From positions 1,567,272 through 1,631,271 of the forward strand of contig CM044965.1 in the NCBI GenBank assembly GCA_024516035.1: DNA of 64,000 nucleotides. Direction: 5' to 3'. Source of the stretch: Bactericera cockerelli. Its lineage: Eukaryota > Arthropoda > Insecta > Hemiptera > Triozidae. The position numbers and the translations under genes were made by a program. The notes under the pieces were generated by a model. That model was not told the origin of the DNA. It did not search any database and saw only the letters and a program-made list of their open reading frames with translations. Shown piece after piece: positions 1 to 11,705 of this stretch; position 1 is the first letter of the stretch; every line of letters starts with the position of its first letter.

Positions 1-136
1 CCATTCAGACCCAGTCTGGGTGAGGTTAATGTGGGTAGCAGGTTTGTGAGTTTCCTGCGAATGGAGGGTAACACGCCAGTCGTGATATGACTATGCAGTT
101 GAAAGCGACGTTAAATCCAAAATTTTTAAAAAAAAA
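1..136 (+). mobile_element. 5S-SINE, 3' part (cut by window edge)
   Basis: This is the body and tail of a 5S-rRNA-headed SINE. It carries the central domain (CTGGGTGAGGTTAATGTGGG), the GAATGGAGGGTAACA block, the tail GTTGAAAGCGACGTTAAA and an A-rich end. The 5S head would lie left of the window. The same body recurs complete at 49521, 52868 and 42950. Confidence 0.75.
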
Positions 137-308
137 GAAGAAAGAAATCTCAACATATCAAGTTTTCTGTTTTGCTTACACTTTGGACACGAAGAGGTTG
201 GGACAATAATAGGAAATAAAAATATTAATATAAAAAATTTCCTATCCGAAGTGAGGACTGATTAGTAAAAAAAGGTTCAAAGGTTTTCAGTTCTCCCTGG
301 ATCAACCT

Positions 309-375
309 CCGAGCTTGATCTAGCGCGTCGGGTTTCTATTGCAGAGACCCGGGTTCGGATCCAGCTCTGGGTCAA
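309..375 (+). mobile_element. tRNA-like SINE head, unclassified
   Basis: An A-box-like stretch (GCTTGATCTAGCGCGTCGG) is followed by a seven-base-pair anticodon-like stem and a B-box (GGGTTCGGATCC). The acceptor ends do not pair, so a functional tRNA gene is unlikely. No second copy of this head is in the window. Confidence 0.4.
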
Positions 376-1204
376 AAATTGGGCTCCTAAATGTTTAAAA
401 AAATGGTAACTTTTGTGATAAATATTAATGAGTAGTGATACATTAAAAAAAAAACTTAGATACTAAAGATATGACATTAATTTAACCCCTCTGAAGAAGT
501 AACTCCGATTCTTCCAGATCTTTCCGTCGCTCGTGCGATTTCTCTTTTAAGTCTAATTCGTCTTTTTTCTTTTACATTTAATTCTAATTTGCCTAAAATT
601 CTAATCTTTCTAATTCTAAAATTCTAAAATTCTGCCTAAAAACTAATCAAAGTGAAGAAGTTGCCATATCAGTAATTAAATTAAAAAAATAATCTTTAAC
701 TCACAATACAACCAAAACAACACCATTTGAAAAATCCTGATGACCCTCGATCATTCAAACAACATGCCCCCCTTGAAGATCAATGAATTATTTAAAGCTT
801 CCTTTGATAACATAGAAACGCACGGTAATGAAATTTAAAAAAAATAATAAAAAATCAGAAGGTATTTCATGTATTCTATCAATGGCCAGTACAAAAGTAC
901 TAGACAGAGTAATAGATTTCTGTCAAATCAAAATAGGAGAAGAAACACAATAAGTTAGAACAAAATTAATGTAATTCCTTGATTTGGTTATGAAATTCCA
1001 AATAGCAGGTCACATACTCATACTGTTACCAAAGAGAAGCAATCAATATGTTCAAAGAAATGAAAAAGAGCCCAGAGAAAATCAGCTAGACAAGACAGAC
1101 TAACCGGACGAAGAAATGCGAAGAAATAGATCCTCATGAGGTAAGTATAGAATTGAAAATAGAATCATATTATCTATATTTTTTTTTCTCATTATTTATC
1201 TAGG
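376..1204. other. AT-rich stretch, nothing recognised
   Basis: No open frame of note, no repeat shared with the rest of the window and no structured element was seen. Composition is strongly A/T with short poly-A runs. Confidence 0.5.
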
Positions 1205-1208
1205 TATA

Positions 1209-2014
1209 CAGTATGTTTCAGAAAAGGTGGCCACCCCTTGTAACTTTTGAACGCGACGGAATTTTTTAATTCTGTAAAGTCCTAGGTATAGGAAGTGCCC
1301 TATGGCCCATCCTGTGGTCATATTTATTTTTGGCCCCGGTCGGCCCTTCCGGCTTTTAGGCCATATTTTTTCATTTTTCTCGCGAATTTTAAATGGAATG
1401 CTATATTTTTTATTCCTGTTAATTAAAGGCCAAGTTAGGTTGAGTATAATGAGCTTTTAAAATTTTCAAAAACCTTATCAGGGGCGGAGCTAGTAGGGTG
1501 CAAGTTTCAAAATTGTTACACCCTGTATTTCAGCGTTAGTTAGATTTTTTAGTACTTTTTTTATGTTCATAGGTTCAAAATATTGTATTACACTATATGA
1601 AATCAAACAAATATTCTTGTTTACTTCTAATCAGAGTCATAGTAAGGTTTTTGTAAAAGTACTTTTTTTCTTACGTCAATTTTTCCGTAAATTAATGGTG
1701 TTCTCGAAATTGGCATTTTTAGAGGTGAAAGTCTGCAGTGACATATGTTTTTTATGCTTGAAATCGAAAGAAAACTTAACGGAGAAGCGATTAAAATCAT
1801 AAAAAAAGCCATTTAACCTGCTAGTTTTTTCACGACAGTGTCCGGTAAAGTGGGTGAATTTCGAATTTCGTATTGGATTTTTTTGTTGTTGAGGAAACAC
1901 AATTGGCATAGAAAATAAATAATACCTAATAAGGGAATAAAACTTCAATTAACATAACTAAATGCGAAATTAAATGAAGATTATTTCTTCTAAATCATTG
2001 CCGGATAAATTTTT

Positions 2015-2045
<31 letters not shown>

Positions 2046-3388
2046 TCGCCTCTTTAAAATAATTGAATTGGTTTAATTTTCACCCTCAAAAGTTTGGTAC
2101 TTGACCTGGTATTTTTTTCTCTTAAATTTCGAGATAATTAGATTTTTATTTAGAGACCTGGTATTCATTACTAGCAACACCAGTATGATTTTTTTTTTTT
2201 TAATTTGGGTGTAATATCGCGTTTCAACTGCATGGTCATATCATAACGGGGGTGTTACATTCCATTCGCAAGAAACTCACCAACCTCCTAAACACATTTA
2301 TCTCACCCAGCCTGGGTTAGGCTGGAATGCCAGCATCACGAAGTCTTCTCCTCGCTGGACAATGCTTAACTTCGGTGATCCTACAAGAATCGTTGCATTC
2401 AAAGCGCCATCGGACTGACTCCAGAATTATTGACAATGTGTTTTCTACAGATTTTACCAACTTACCAACTAAAATTGTCTCAAGAGGGGACCCCTAGGCC
2501 GACTTTAGAAGCAGCACTATCCGATAATTATTTTTGATACAACTTGAACTTTGAAAAGTGAAAAAAAGAGAGAGAGAAAAAAAAATAAAAATATCCGGCA
2601 CTGATTTAGAAGAAATAATTTTCATTTAATTTTGCATTTAGTTATGTTTATTGAAGTAATATTCCCTTATTAGATATTATTTATTTTCTATGCCAATTGT
2701 GTTACCTCAACAACAACAAAAAAATCCAATACGAAATTCACCCACTTTACCGGACACTGTCGTGAAAAAACTAGCAGGTTAAATGGCTTTTTTTATGATT
2801 TTAATCGCTTCTCCGTTAAGTTTTCTTTCGATTTCAAGCATAAAAAAACATATGTCACTGCAGACTTTCATCTCTAAAAATGCCAATTTCGAGAACACCA
2901 TTAATTTACGGAAAAATTGACGTGAGAAAAAAAGTACTTTTACAAAAACCTTACTATGACCCTGATTAGAAGTAAACAAGAATATTTGTTTGATTTCATA
3001 TGGTGTAATACAATATTTTGAACCTATGAACATAAAAAAAGTACTAAAAAATCTAACTAACGCTGAAATACAGGGTGTAACAATTTTGAAACTTGCACCC
3101 TACTAGCTCCGCCCCTGATAAGGTTTTTGAAAATTTTAAAAGCTCATTATACTCAACCTAACTTGGCCTTTAATTAACAGGAATAAAAAATATAGCATTC
3201 CATTTAAAATTCGCGAGAAAAATGAAAAAATATGGCCTAAAAGCCGGAAGGGCCGACCGGGGCCAAAAATAAATATGACCACAGGATGGGCCATAGGGCA
3301 CTTCCTATACCTAGGACTTTACAGAATTGAAAAATTCCGTCGCGTTCAAAAGTTACGATGGGGTGGCCACCTTTTCTGAAACATACTG
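1209..3388. mobile_element. Long fold-back element 1, TATA-flanked
   Basis: The first ~810 bases (1209 to about 2020) are repeated as reverse complement in the last ~810 (about 2580 to 3388). The termini read CAGTATGTTTCAG and its complement and are flanked by TATA at 1205-1208 and 3389-3392. The arms differ by scattered substitutions and small indels. No transposase is recognisable; the 60-90 residue frames in the arms mirror one another and look like chance. The centre holds CT-rich sequence and a 5S-SINE. The CAGT-type end with a TA-containing target resembles Tc1/mariner-type MITEs, but that class is inference. Confidence 0.8.
2189..2415 (-). mobile_element. 5S-SINE, near full length, inside fold-back 1
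   Basis: Read on the minus strand it runs from a 5S-like head (GATGGCGCTTTGAATGCAAC, then ATCACCGAAGTTAAGCA) through the central domain to a T-run (poly-A tail) at 2189-2201. It lies between the arms of the fold-back element. Either it inserted into the loop or the loop was built around it. Confidence 0.8.
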
Positions 3389-3392
3389 TATA

Positions 3393-4278
3393 CAGGGTCT
3401 TCATAAAGTCTCACCCAGGCCTAGGTTTCTCGAAAACGACTCAGAATATCAAAAAACGCAAAAACCCGTATTCCTTTATATTTAGGGGGATTGATTTTCA
3501 GCCAAAAAATTTTTGCCTGCACGGCCCCAGTCAGGCTGGGCATGGACCAACTTTAAAATCTTAAATAGAATGGTATGTCTTGTGGCATATTGTTTTAAAG
3601 GTCTTATTAAGAGAAGTTCATTACAATAAATTTCAGTGTGCTACGACTTACCGTTCTCGAGATACAGGGTCGGACGTCCTGCGTAATATCCATATATTTT
3701 GACCTATAACTCGATAACCGTAAATTATGGAGAATTTTTTTCTTGTTAATAATAACTCCTCATGATGAGACTTTTCGAACAAGTTATAACTCGACATACT
3801 CTGTTGATGTTAGTTTCAGGTCGGTTTCGTCAGCCAGCCGGACGAACAGTCGAAGAAATTTTAACTAAAAAACAAATCAAATTTTAACTTGTTCGAAAGT
3901 TCTTGCTATAAGGAGTTATTATTATGAAGAAAAATTTTCTCCATAATTTACGGTTAACGAGTTATAGGTCAAAATATAGGGATATTACGCAGGACGTCCG
4001 ACCCTGTATCTCGAGAACGGTAAGTCGTAGCACACTGAAATTTATTGTAATGAACTTCTCTCAATAAGACCTTTAAAACAATATGCCACAAGACATACCA
4101 TTCTATTTAAGATTTTAAAGTTGGTCCATGCCCAGCCTGACTGGGGCCGTGTAGGCAAAAAAAAATTGGCTGAAAATCAATCCTCCTAAATATAAAGGAA
4201 TACGGGTTTTTGCGTTTTTTGATATTCTGAGTCGTTTTCGAGAAACCTAGGCCTGGGTGAGACTTTATGAAGACCCTG
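3393..4278. mobile_element. Fold-back element 2, TATA-flanked
   Basis: A near-perfect inverted repeat with arms 3393 to about 3790 and about 3885 to 4278. The termini are CAGGGTCTTCATAAAGTC and its complement. TATA flanks both ends (3389-3392 and 4279-4282), and the left TATA is also the right flank of fold-back 1. The arms differ at a few positions. It has no coding capacity. It is likely a MITE moved by a Tc1/mariner-like or similar transposase; the superfamily is not certain. Confidence 0.8.
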
Positions 4279-4301
4279 TATATTCACTATATTTCATCAA
4301 T

Positions 4302-4498
4302 GCACTGGTAGTCTGGAAATCCAGGTAGAGTAGGGATCCGTTGGTTCGAATCCCACCCAGTGCATGAATTTTTTCTCATTCATTTGAGTTTGTGACCACA
4401 TAATAATAAGACTCTGAGGGTTAGGTGGTAGAAAATGCTTTGCGCATTAACCTCTTCTGGTGGTTACCTTCCACTAAAGAGTGTTCTTATTATTATTA
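4302..4498 (+). mobile_element. SINE family A (tRNA-Thr-like), head internally deleted
   Basis: It shares the body GTTAGGTGGTAGAAAATGCT, the B-box GGTTCGAATCCCACCCAGTGC and a TTATTATTAT tail with copies at 23964, 39828 and 55702. About 20 bases of the A-box region (AAGTGGTTAACGCG in the others) are missing, so its polymerase III promoter should be dead. Confidence 0.8.
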
Positions 4499-4680
4499 TC
4501 ATAACATCATAAAAATAATATAACAGCCCTTTCAGCATAATGCTGGTGTGGGTTGTTGTGATCAGATTCCTTCAAGATGATGATACTAAAATTCATACTT
4601 ACTTACTGACTGTAGTGACGTTTCAGACCGGTACCGGTCCATTGCTTCTTTGCTCCATCACTAATCCATTATAAAAATAT

Positions 4681-4716
4681 TTTTTCCTCATACAGACTTT
4701 TCTGTATGAGGAAAAA
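4681..4716. repeat. Perfect 15-bp hairpin
   Basis: TTTTTCCTCATACAG (4681-4695) and its exact complement (4702-4716) are separated by six bases. No gene is nearby and its function is unknown. Confidence 0.7.
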
Positions 4717-5086
4717 CTTTTTTGATTCCTCAAATTTTCTGAAATATTAAAAATTGTTATTCATCTCCCTAACTTCTTCTTATTTGAATTTCTTCAAACA
4801 AGATATCTCATTATTCATCTTTTGCTTAAAAATTCTCAAAATACACCTCATTACTCTTCTGTGACTCAAATTTCCTCAAACAATCTCCACTTCATCTTTT
4901 CCTCAAAGTTCCTCAAAAGAAGAGACATCTCTCTTCTCGCACAATTTATCAGCCATGCAGACGTGTGCATATCCAAATTATCCTAACCCTTCTCTTTCAT
5001 GTCAAAAAAACGAAGGAAAAAAAAATGCTTTGCAAAAATTTCCACTTCAAAAACGCGACGCGTAGCCGCCATTTTGAAAAACACAA

Positions 5087-5330
5087 AGAGATAGAGAGAG
5101 AGAGAGAAAGAGGGGGTGGGGTAGGGGAGAGAGAGAGAAAGAGGGGGTGGGGTGGGGGAGAGAGAGAGAGAGATATGCTCATGAGGAGCTTCGCACAATG
5201 CAAGATTTCAAAGTCCCATTAAAAAAGAAGAGAGAGAGAGAAAGAGAAAAGAAACACAAACTCTTCTTGGGAGGTAATGAAGGAGAGAGAGAGAGACCGA
5301 GAAAGAGAGAGAGAGAGAGATAAGGAAAAG
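5087..5330. repeat. GA-rich simple repeat cluster
   Basis: Several (GA)n blocks are interspersed with GGGGTGGGG. The overlapping reading frames are serine/leucine-rich artefacts of the repeat. Purine-rich sequence continues to about 5600. Confidence 0.9.
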
Positions 5331-5639
5331 GGGAGGGGAAGAAACTGAGAAAAAGGAGGGGAGGGGAAGGAAAAATGATTAAAAATTTGTATCCGTCTTG
5401 GCAAGAAAGAATATCAAGGAAGGTGGGGATGAAATCGTAAGAAAAGCAAAAGGGTTGCATTATTAAAAATGAAGGGGAAACGAGCGAAGAATGGAAGGGG
5501 CGAAATGAAAATGGAAGGGGCAAGATGCGACGAGAGTGTGTGAGGGGGAGGGTAATCCGAAAAAAGGCTATTATAAGTATAAAAGTTTTGAGTGGGAGGG
5601 GCAACACATATAAGATGGAAAGGATCGAGTGTGTACACA

Positions 5640-6870
5640 TACGTACGGAGCAGCCTTGCGAGTATACCCGCCAGTGGCGGAGATAGGGGGGAAGTCCGTG
5701 GAAATGCTACAAGATGTATTTGAAATTAACAAGGATATTGAAATTGGTTGAATATCAAATGCCAATATATCGTACGTTCTAGGTAGAAATTATAATTATA
5801 TACTTTTTAGTAAGCTAAAGTAGAAGTTAAAGTAGAAATTGAGTAATTAACCTAGTTTAGAGAGAAATAAATTGTTCATATATTTAAATATATACAATAG
5901 CGGCTGTGTACCTTTGGTAAATTGCTAGCTCACAGCAAATTCATCAATCCAGAAGATATTAACTTTCTCAATGTTGGGGTTTTTTCTAATTTAAATACTT
6001 ATATTCATTCCCGAAGGAGAAATATTCTGAGACCATAACTATGATGTCAGGGTCAAAGGAGATTTTTTTTTTTTAGGGTTAGGGAAATACAATGGAAATA
6101 CCATGAAGGTGACTATGATGAAAATTTCACCTGATGCTTACTTACCACCCTATGTGCAATGACTTGGTGAACGAGTGATTCTGTGAACTGAACCAAATTC
6201 TGGAAAAGAAGACCTTTCGTTCAATACCCCAATCGATGGGTTTCGAAACGGAAATATTCGGGTTACTTGTGGGGTCCTTTACCTGTACCTTTTTTTTTAC
6301 TTTTTTTACTACTTCTGGCCAATATACTTAGACTATCACCTGTTTTATCATTTTAATTAATGACTTTTTAACTTTGTGAAGTTCCTATTTGATAGAAAAA
6401 ATAACAATAAACTGTTAGAATAATGGGACTCCCTGTCTCGAGTCGACAGTCTAAATAAAGCACTATTATACTATAATAGTGCTTTAACTCTTCACAAGTA
6501 ATTTTTGGTTCTTTATTTGTTTGTCCTTCAGACCACCGGTCAACATTCTTTACCTTTGAACTAGATAGATTTCAAGTCTAATGAATATTAAATTAATAGT
6601 ACCCCCGATGGACTAGTCTAGCTAGATCAGTCTGGATTGTCTATCAGTCAGAGTTTAGACTGCTGGTGTACTGACTTACTAATGTCACGTGACCCCGAGG
6701 GGGATATGGGGCCTGGTGTTCACATAGTTGCCAAGTCTGCAGCTAGACTTCTGGTTTTGAGATCCTCAGACCAGCTTAGTCTCAGGAACTCAAACCCATC
6801 CTTGTACACACCACTGCCATCTTCAGCTTTTCTCTGCTCAGAATTTCCCCCAAATGAAATACAAATATTA
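5640..6870. other. AT-rich stretch, nothing recognised
   Basis: No feature was identified. A reading frame starting at 6637 runs through a short GA tract into the LINE remnant at 7127, but its upstream part resembles nothing known to me. Confidence 0.4.
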
Positions 6871-7126
6871 AGACGAGAGAGAGAGAGAGTGAGAGAGAGA
6901 TATGTGGAGAAAAAGGGCGAAGGAATAAGAGGAAGAGAAAAATCTAAAAGAAAAGTTTTAGAGAAAAATAATATTTTCTCATTTATTATTATTTTCTCTA
7001 TTCATTTTGGACTTAATTGTATTTCTTTCCCTCTCCGTTTTTTTTTATGTTACTCCCTCAGAATCAAGAAAGTAAAGAGAAAGAGTAGCTTGGTGCAAAA
7101 CTCAGAGCCAAATCACAATTCTTCAA

Positions 7127-7230
7127 AATCATTCGAAAACACTGACTCAATGTGTGACTTGTTCCAGCGAATTTCAATAGAAATTCAACGCGGCAATGCA
7201 GCCTGTATGCTGGGGCCTTACCACAATACA
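7127..7230 (+). pseudogene. 3' remnant of RLE-type LINE (C-terminus)
   Basis: The plus frame reads FQRISIEIQRGNAACMLG. This matches the extreme C-terminus of the decayed LINE at 42.5 kb (QRLSFAVQRDNVASVL) and the remnant at 16.3 kb. Only this terminal motif survives, with no RT or nuclease sequence. It is one of three independent copies in the window. Confidence 0.65.
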
Positions 7231-7304
7231 TGTCAGTGGTATGGACCAAGTATACAACCTGCAATAGATGTTTTGTTATTATCTTATTGATATTTAAATA
7301 TACA

Positions 7305-7560
7305 AATTAGTGACTGGGAAAAAGCATTCGACATAGTACCTAGAATAACTTTTTTTTAATGAATATTTATTTAAAGACAGGTCTGTAACATTCAGAGTCC
7401 TTGCCCATAACTTTAGACACGTGATGTTCCAGAAGAAATAGATATAAGATTACGATTGATAATAGACTTGTATTGTAACACCACTAAGCAAATAAAAATC
7501 ACTGTTATAGGTAATTTGCTGCCATACGACGAATAATTAAATCAAGTTCTCTTAGAAGCG
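7305..7560 (+). pseudogene. LINE reverse-transcriptase fragment
   Basis: The translation has SDWEKAFDIVPR, the first catalytic Asp region of LINE RTs. After a frame change it continues with a LIIDLYCNTTKQIKIT stretch that parallels the fragment at 18085. It is interrupted by stops and indels and is non-functional. Confidence 0.6.
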
Positions 7561-8029
7561 CTTCAAAGCTTAGGAGAAGTACCTTTGTATAAATCTTTCT
7601 TTATAAAGAAAATAACTAAAAAACTATTATTATTAAATTTAAAAAATGTCAAGTAATACTGCAATACCTTACTGGTAATTCTTTATGAACTGTGAATGTG
7701 TGAATACCTAGATAAAGATTATAGCCCACTAGACTGTCAGTCTGCCTTGTCAAAGTGGCTACACGTAATTCGGCATTTTTTAATTCGATTTGCCACTCAC
7801 GAACTTTTGAATGCTGTGAGCACAAAAATTCAAGGAAAGCATCGCAGAGGTCTCAATCATCCGCCATTTCGATGTTTATTTTCAGTACTTTTTAATGAAA
7901 AAGTAAAGTCTTTTATTTCCAAGTATAGGTATTCATTTTTCTTCTTCCTCTTTATACTTACCTAATTGTATTTCTTGGGGAAACTTTTCAATTTGAAAAG
8001 AAATGAGAGGGAATGTGGAAATATGTAGG

Positions 8030-8156
8030 TATGAGAGAGAGGAGAGAGAAGGGGAGCAGTGAGAGGGAGGGAGAAGAGAGAGAGAGAGAGGAAGAAGAGA
8101 GAGAGAGAGAGAGAGAGGGAGGGAGGGAGAAGAGGAGAAGAGAGAGAGAGAGATTA
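8030..8156. repeat. GA-rich simple repeat
   Basis: (GA)n broken by GGGAGG and AAGA units. It produces a spurious Leu/Ser-rich frame on the minus strand. Confidence 0.9.
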
Positions 8157-9116
8157 AGGATGTAGTTGTGGACAAGAAAGGGCAGATAAATTATATTATG
8201 TTGAAAGTAATAGACCCAATTGGAGTAGGAAGGACACCCTTGATATTTAGAGGTCGGTATTGCCTACACCCAAAACATTATTGACACCAAAATTATTGGC
8301 ATGAACTAAAAGCGAAATTAAAAAATCCTATTTTAAATTTCGCACATTTTTACATTCTTACTTTTTTCCCATAGAAAGGTAAAACTCAATAATCAAGCGT
8401 ATTTAAAAAATCCATTTATTTACCTGCCAACCTTCAAACGGAAAATTTAGTCAAATTAAACTATGACCTTATCAATCGAGATACTGAGGTCTGCTAAGCG
8501 TAGAAAGATACAATGGTCGTTCCCTGTTTAGAAGATTCTGGATTCTCTGAATATTTTACGATTTTTATCTTTTATTTTACAATGAGTCTTGTGTGTGTGT
8601 GTTTTTGTCCTCGTAAAACTCGAGAACCACAAGTTGGATTAGGCTGAAATTTTGCATAGTTACCAATGTGAGGATTTTACGATTTTAATAACAAATATTA
8701 TGATTGTAAAAAAACAAAGTGCACTCTGTACTGAATTTCTATTTGGATATTTTTCCCCAAAAAAGAAACATCAAAACACTTTCCCCAACTAGAAAAGTTT
8801 CCGATATCACTCCATCTTTGTCTTTCACCTTCACACATCAGATGGTTTTTAGGGGGTGTGGGTGTGTATGAGAGAGAGGGAGAAAGAGAAAGACGTCAAT
8901 TAAGCGTGTCATAATACAAGACCCTTTGGAAGCTTCAAGCCTCCATGACACTTTCCTATTGTGACGGCATAGTCTGATGGTAAGACATATCACAAAATGA
9001 CTATTGTCATTTTGGGATAAAATGACTAAATAAAATCCCATATACCTATCCATAAGGCTTACCTGCAAGTAATCTAGTTATCTTGCGGTTTTAAAAAATC
9101 TATCACCGAGGTATCA
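8157..9116. other. Unannotated stretch before the LTR element
   Basis: AT-rich, with a short (GT)n near 8590 followed by a phrase (CGAGAACCACAAGTTGGATT, 8622-8641) of the kind often found near ends of old transposons. No second copy in the window supports calling an element. Confidence 0.35.
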
Positions 9117-9120
9117 TTAT

Positions 9121-9522
9121 TGTAATCGGAATAATGGGTAGACGCAATAGGCTTTGTTTCGACTGAACTTGTGAGAGAGGGCGACCAGGGGCGGGCTGAC
9201 GTCAAGAGGTGTTCACTAGAGATCGATGAGCGAGACTCCTGAGAGCGATGGTGTGACTCGGGAGTACTAACTGACTTGTCCCTCTTTTCTTAGGTTTATA
9301 TACGAGTGTTTATCGATGGTACATTCCACATTCCTTGATAGACTTGCTCCTATGATCTGATTATTGTATTATCAGATCATATGAGTTATCTTCAGATTAA
9401 GTGGTTCATGTATCATGTTTTGGCAAGGTGTCACTGTTATCTTCCATAGTCTTTATCTGAAGCCTATGGAATTTCTTACACTGATGTTATTCGCGGATGG
9501 CAGTGTTACTGTCCCTATGACA
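9121..9522 (-). repeat. 3' LTR of Gypsy element (402 bp)
   Basis: It matches 15596-15997 at every position I compared. The plus strand starts TGTAATCGGAATAATGGG and ends CCCTATGACA. A TATATAA-type box is present on the element's sense strand inside the repeat. Confidence 0.93.
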
Positions 9523-9532
9523 CCTCCCCAAG
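9523..9532 (-). promoter_or_regulatory. Polypurine tract next to 3' LTR
   Basis: On the sense (minus) strand CTTGGGGAGG lies immediately before the 3' LTR. This is the expected place and composition for the plus-strand DNA primer. Confidence 0.6.
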
Positions 9533-9876
9533 TAACGCGAGCTTTGCCCCTAAAGCGACCTGACCGACCTCCTCACTTTGTCTCTATATTTATTGTTTAC
9601 ATTTTAGTTAATCTACATACATGGGTTTAATATAATGAACATTATTATACATGGTAATTTAAATTTTATAGGTGCAGGTGGGCCCTAGTCCGTCCTTTCT
9701 CTGCTTGTCGGTGTCTGTCGTGTTGTTGCTGCCGCTGGTGCTGTGTAGGAGCAGCTTGTTTCGTCTGGAGGTGTGTGCGTGTGTGTTTCTCGGAGGGTCA
9801 CCCTTGCTTGTATTCTGTGACGTTTTCTCGGTGTTTTTGTCTTAACTTCTGGTGGGCTGTGTCCATTGCGGTGCGG

Positions 9877-10392
9877 TTATTCTGTTGGGATTCGCCTGAA
9901 ATTCTGCAGGCGAGGGGTTCCGTTGTTCCCTCCCGTGTTCTTTTTTGTATTTATCGGTGTTTCTTCCCTATGAATCATGGCTTTTGTCTGGAATTGGTTG
10001 GGTGTTCCGGTGGATTTTAGGCTAAATGTTGTTAAGCCGGAGTCAGATGTTATAGTTGATGTGGCCAATGGGTGGAAGTGGGGTTTGACTGCCGGGCCGG
10101 TTGGTGGTGTTGGTGTTGTTTCGCCGCAACGGGTTGTTATTGTCGTTGTTGCTTGTGCTGTATGGTGCCAGATGGGAGTTGGTCTTCTCGTTCCTTCACT
10201 AGTGTTTTTCCTGAGTAGGGTGACCATCTTACACACTACCTCCATCCGTTCATGTGCTCTGCTGTCCTTCTTGTTCTTACTGTATGAGTTGTAATTGCTT
10301 TTCCGTGACTCGTACAGGCGGTGGTGGGGCTGGGGATTGTTGTTGCTTTGTAGTATTTGGACTAGGGCTTCCCTTTTCTGTATAATCAACAA
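9877..10392 (-). CDS. Hypothetical 171-residue frame in Gypsy 3' region
   Basis: This frame is in the element's sense direction between the integrase remnant and the 3' LTR, where some Gypsy elements carry an extra gene. The product would be rich in Thr, Pro and Asn, basic near its N-terminus, with no membrane segment or signal peptide visible. It resembles no env or other protein I recognise. It could be chance, because the region is G/T-rich on the plus strand, which lowers stop frequency on the minus strand. Confidence 0.2.
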   Translation of the reverse strand: MLIIQKREALVQILQSNNNPQPHHRLYESRKSNYNSYSKNKKDSRAHERMEVVCKMVTLLRKNTSEGTRRPTPIWHHTAQATTTITTRCGETTPTPPTGPAVKPHFHPLATSTITSDSGLTTFSLKSTGTPNQFQTKAMIHREETPINTKKNTGGNNGTPRLQNFRRIPTE

Positions 10393-10494
10393 TTATGAAG
10401 ATAACATGAGAACAAAAATTATATTGTTTTACTCAACTAAATATAAGCAGTATAGGCATATTATAAATTGTGAACAATGTATTATTTTATAGAT

Positions 10495-10690
10495 ATCTTT
10501 TGTGGTGCATAATATATTGTAAATCTTAGGTATTATAGATCTTAACTATTATAAACTATTATAAATAATATAAATCTTAACTGTGGTGCATAATATATTG
10601 TAAATCTTAGATATTATAAATCTTAATTATTGTAAATATTATAAATCTTAACTGTGGTGCATAATATTATAAATCTTAATTAGTGTTTAC
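10495..10690. repeat. AT-rich tandem repeat in Gypsy 3' region
   Basis: Three irregular copies contain GTGGTGCATAATAT followed by TATTGTAAATCTTA-type sequence. A T-run of about 30 lies further on, at 10938-10968. No coding potential was seen. Confidence 0.7.
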
Positions 10691-11397
10691 CTGGTATATA
10701 TATATTATATATCCATAATTTTTATGACTAAGGTATTGAAAAACATTATTAGCTATACGGTATTTTAAACATTGTATCAATTACTTACTATGTACTGCAA
10801 ACTCTACCTATAATATAACATTCGGGTTTAGATAACATATAACATAAGATTCAAGTATAATATTCAAGGTTACATAAATATATTTTTACTATCTCACTGT
10901 ACCTGATTTAAATTAGATACTTCTTAATAGGTACGTTTTTTTTTTTTTTTTTTTTTTTTTCTTAGGGATTGTCTGACAATTATCTTTTTTGTAAAAGCTC
11001 TTCTTGTCTCGCGATTTACTTTATTCGCTGGTCCATGCATTCAATCCTTTCGTTCATTCGTATTCACACATTCGTTCTGTCCCATGCATACCTTGTGTTC
11101 CCGGGCCCTGGGAAGCACTGGAGAATTTACTGAAACCATTCATTCTAGTTAATAAGGATACATTCATACTTTTGGAAGGGTGTCTGAAGGAAGGTTTAAA
11201 ATGGGGGAAGTCGTTACTGCGTTCAAACGTTGACCAGTTTTAGAGTTTCTTTCGGACAAGAAAAGTTCAGATCTATATCCCATGAGCCTAAGGTATGGGT
11301 TAGGGTTCCCAGTGTTTGTTTGTTGTTTCGGGCGCCAGGGCTGTTAGCCCGGTATCGGGGACCAACCCCGATTATGAACCTGTATATATACTTACCG

Positions 11398-11705
11398 TTA
11401 TTCTCTAGAGTTGTCTTCGTAGAATGGCTTTAATCTTTCTATGTGAACTACATCTTTAAAGTTTTTTCTTACTACTAAGTTTGCCTTCAACTTCGTAGTT
11501 CACATCTGATACCACTCTTGTGATTGTCAGTGGCCCGTAGTATTTCGGGTCTAACTTGTCCGTTCGGCCTACTTTTCTTGCCGGGTTGTACAACATAACC
11601 TTGTCATGTACTTTGAACTTGGTGTCGGATCTTTTCTTGTCGAAATATTGTTTAATCGTTTTTTGTGCTGATTCTAGATTACTCGCGGCTTTTTCTCGCC
11701 ATTTT
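11398..11705 (-). pseudogene. Integrase C-terminal remnant of Gypsy element
   Basis: Directly after the pol stop codon, but in the next frame, the sense strand encodes an integrase C-terminal region. A basic helix-rich stretch is followed by DPKYYGPLTITRV, a GPY-like motif, and VVHIERLKPFYED near the end. An A-run near 11465 breaks the frame again by one base. The DDE catalytic core that should lie between the zinc finger in pol and this segment is absent, so an internal deletion joined them. Confidence 0.8.

Noticed and set aside
5179..5640. 153-residue Phe/Leu/Pro-rich protein
   Set aside because: Complement of purine-rich simple repeats.
6637..7290. 217-residue host protein
   Set aside because: It passes through a GA tract and ends in a LINE C-terminal remnant. 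The N-terminal part has no recognisable domain.
9877..10392. Envelope gene of an infectious Gypsy-type retrovirus
   Set aside because: No signal peptide, cleavage site or membrane anchor in the 171-residue frame.
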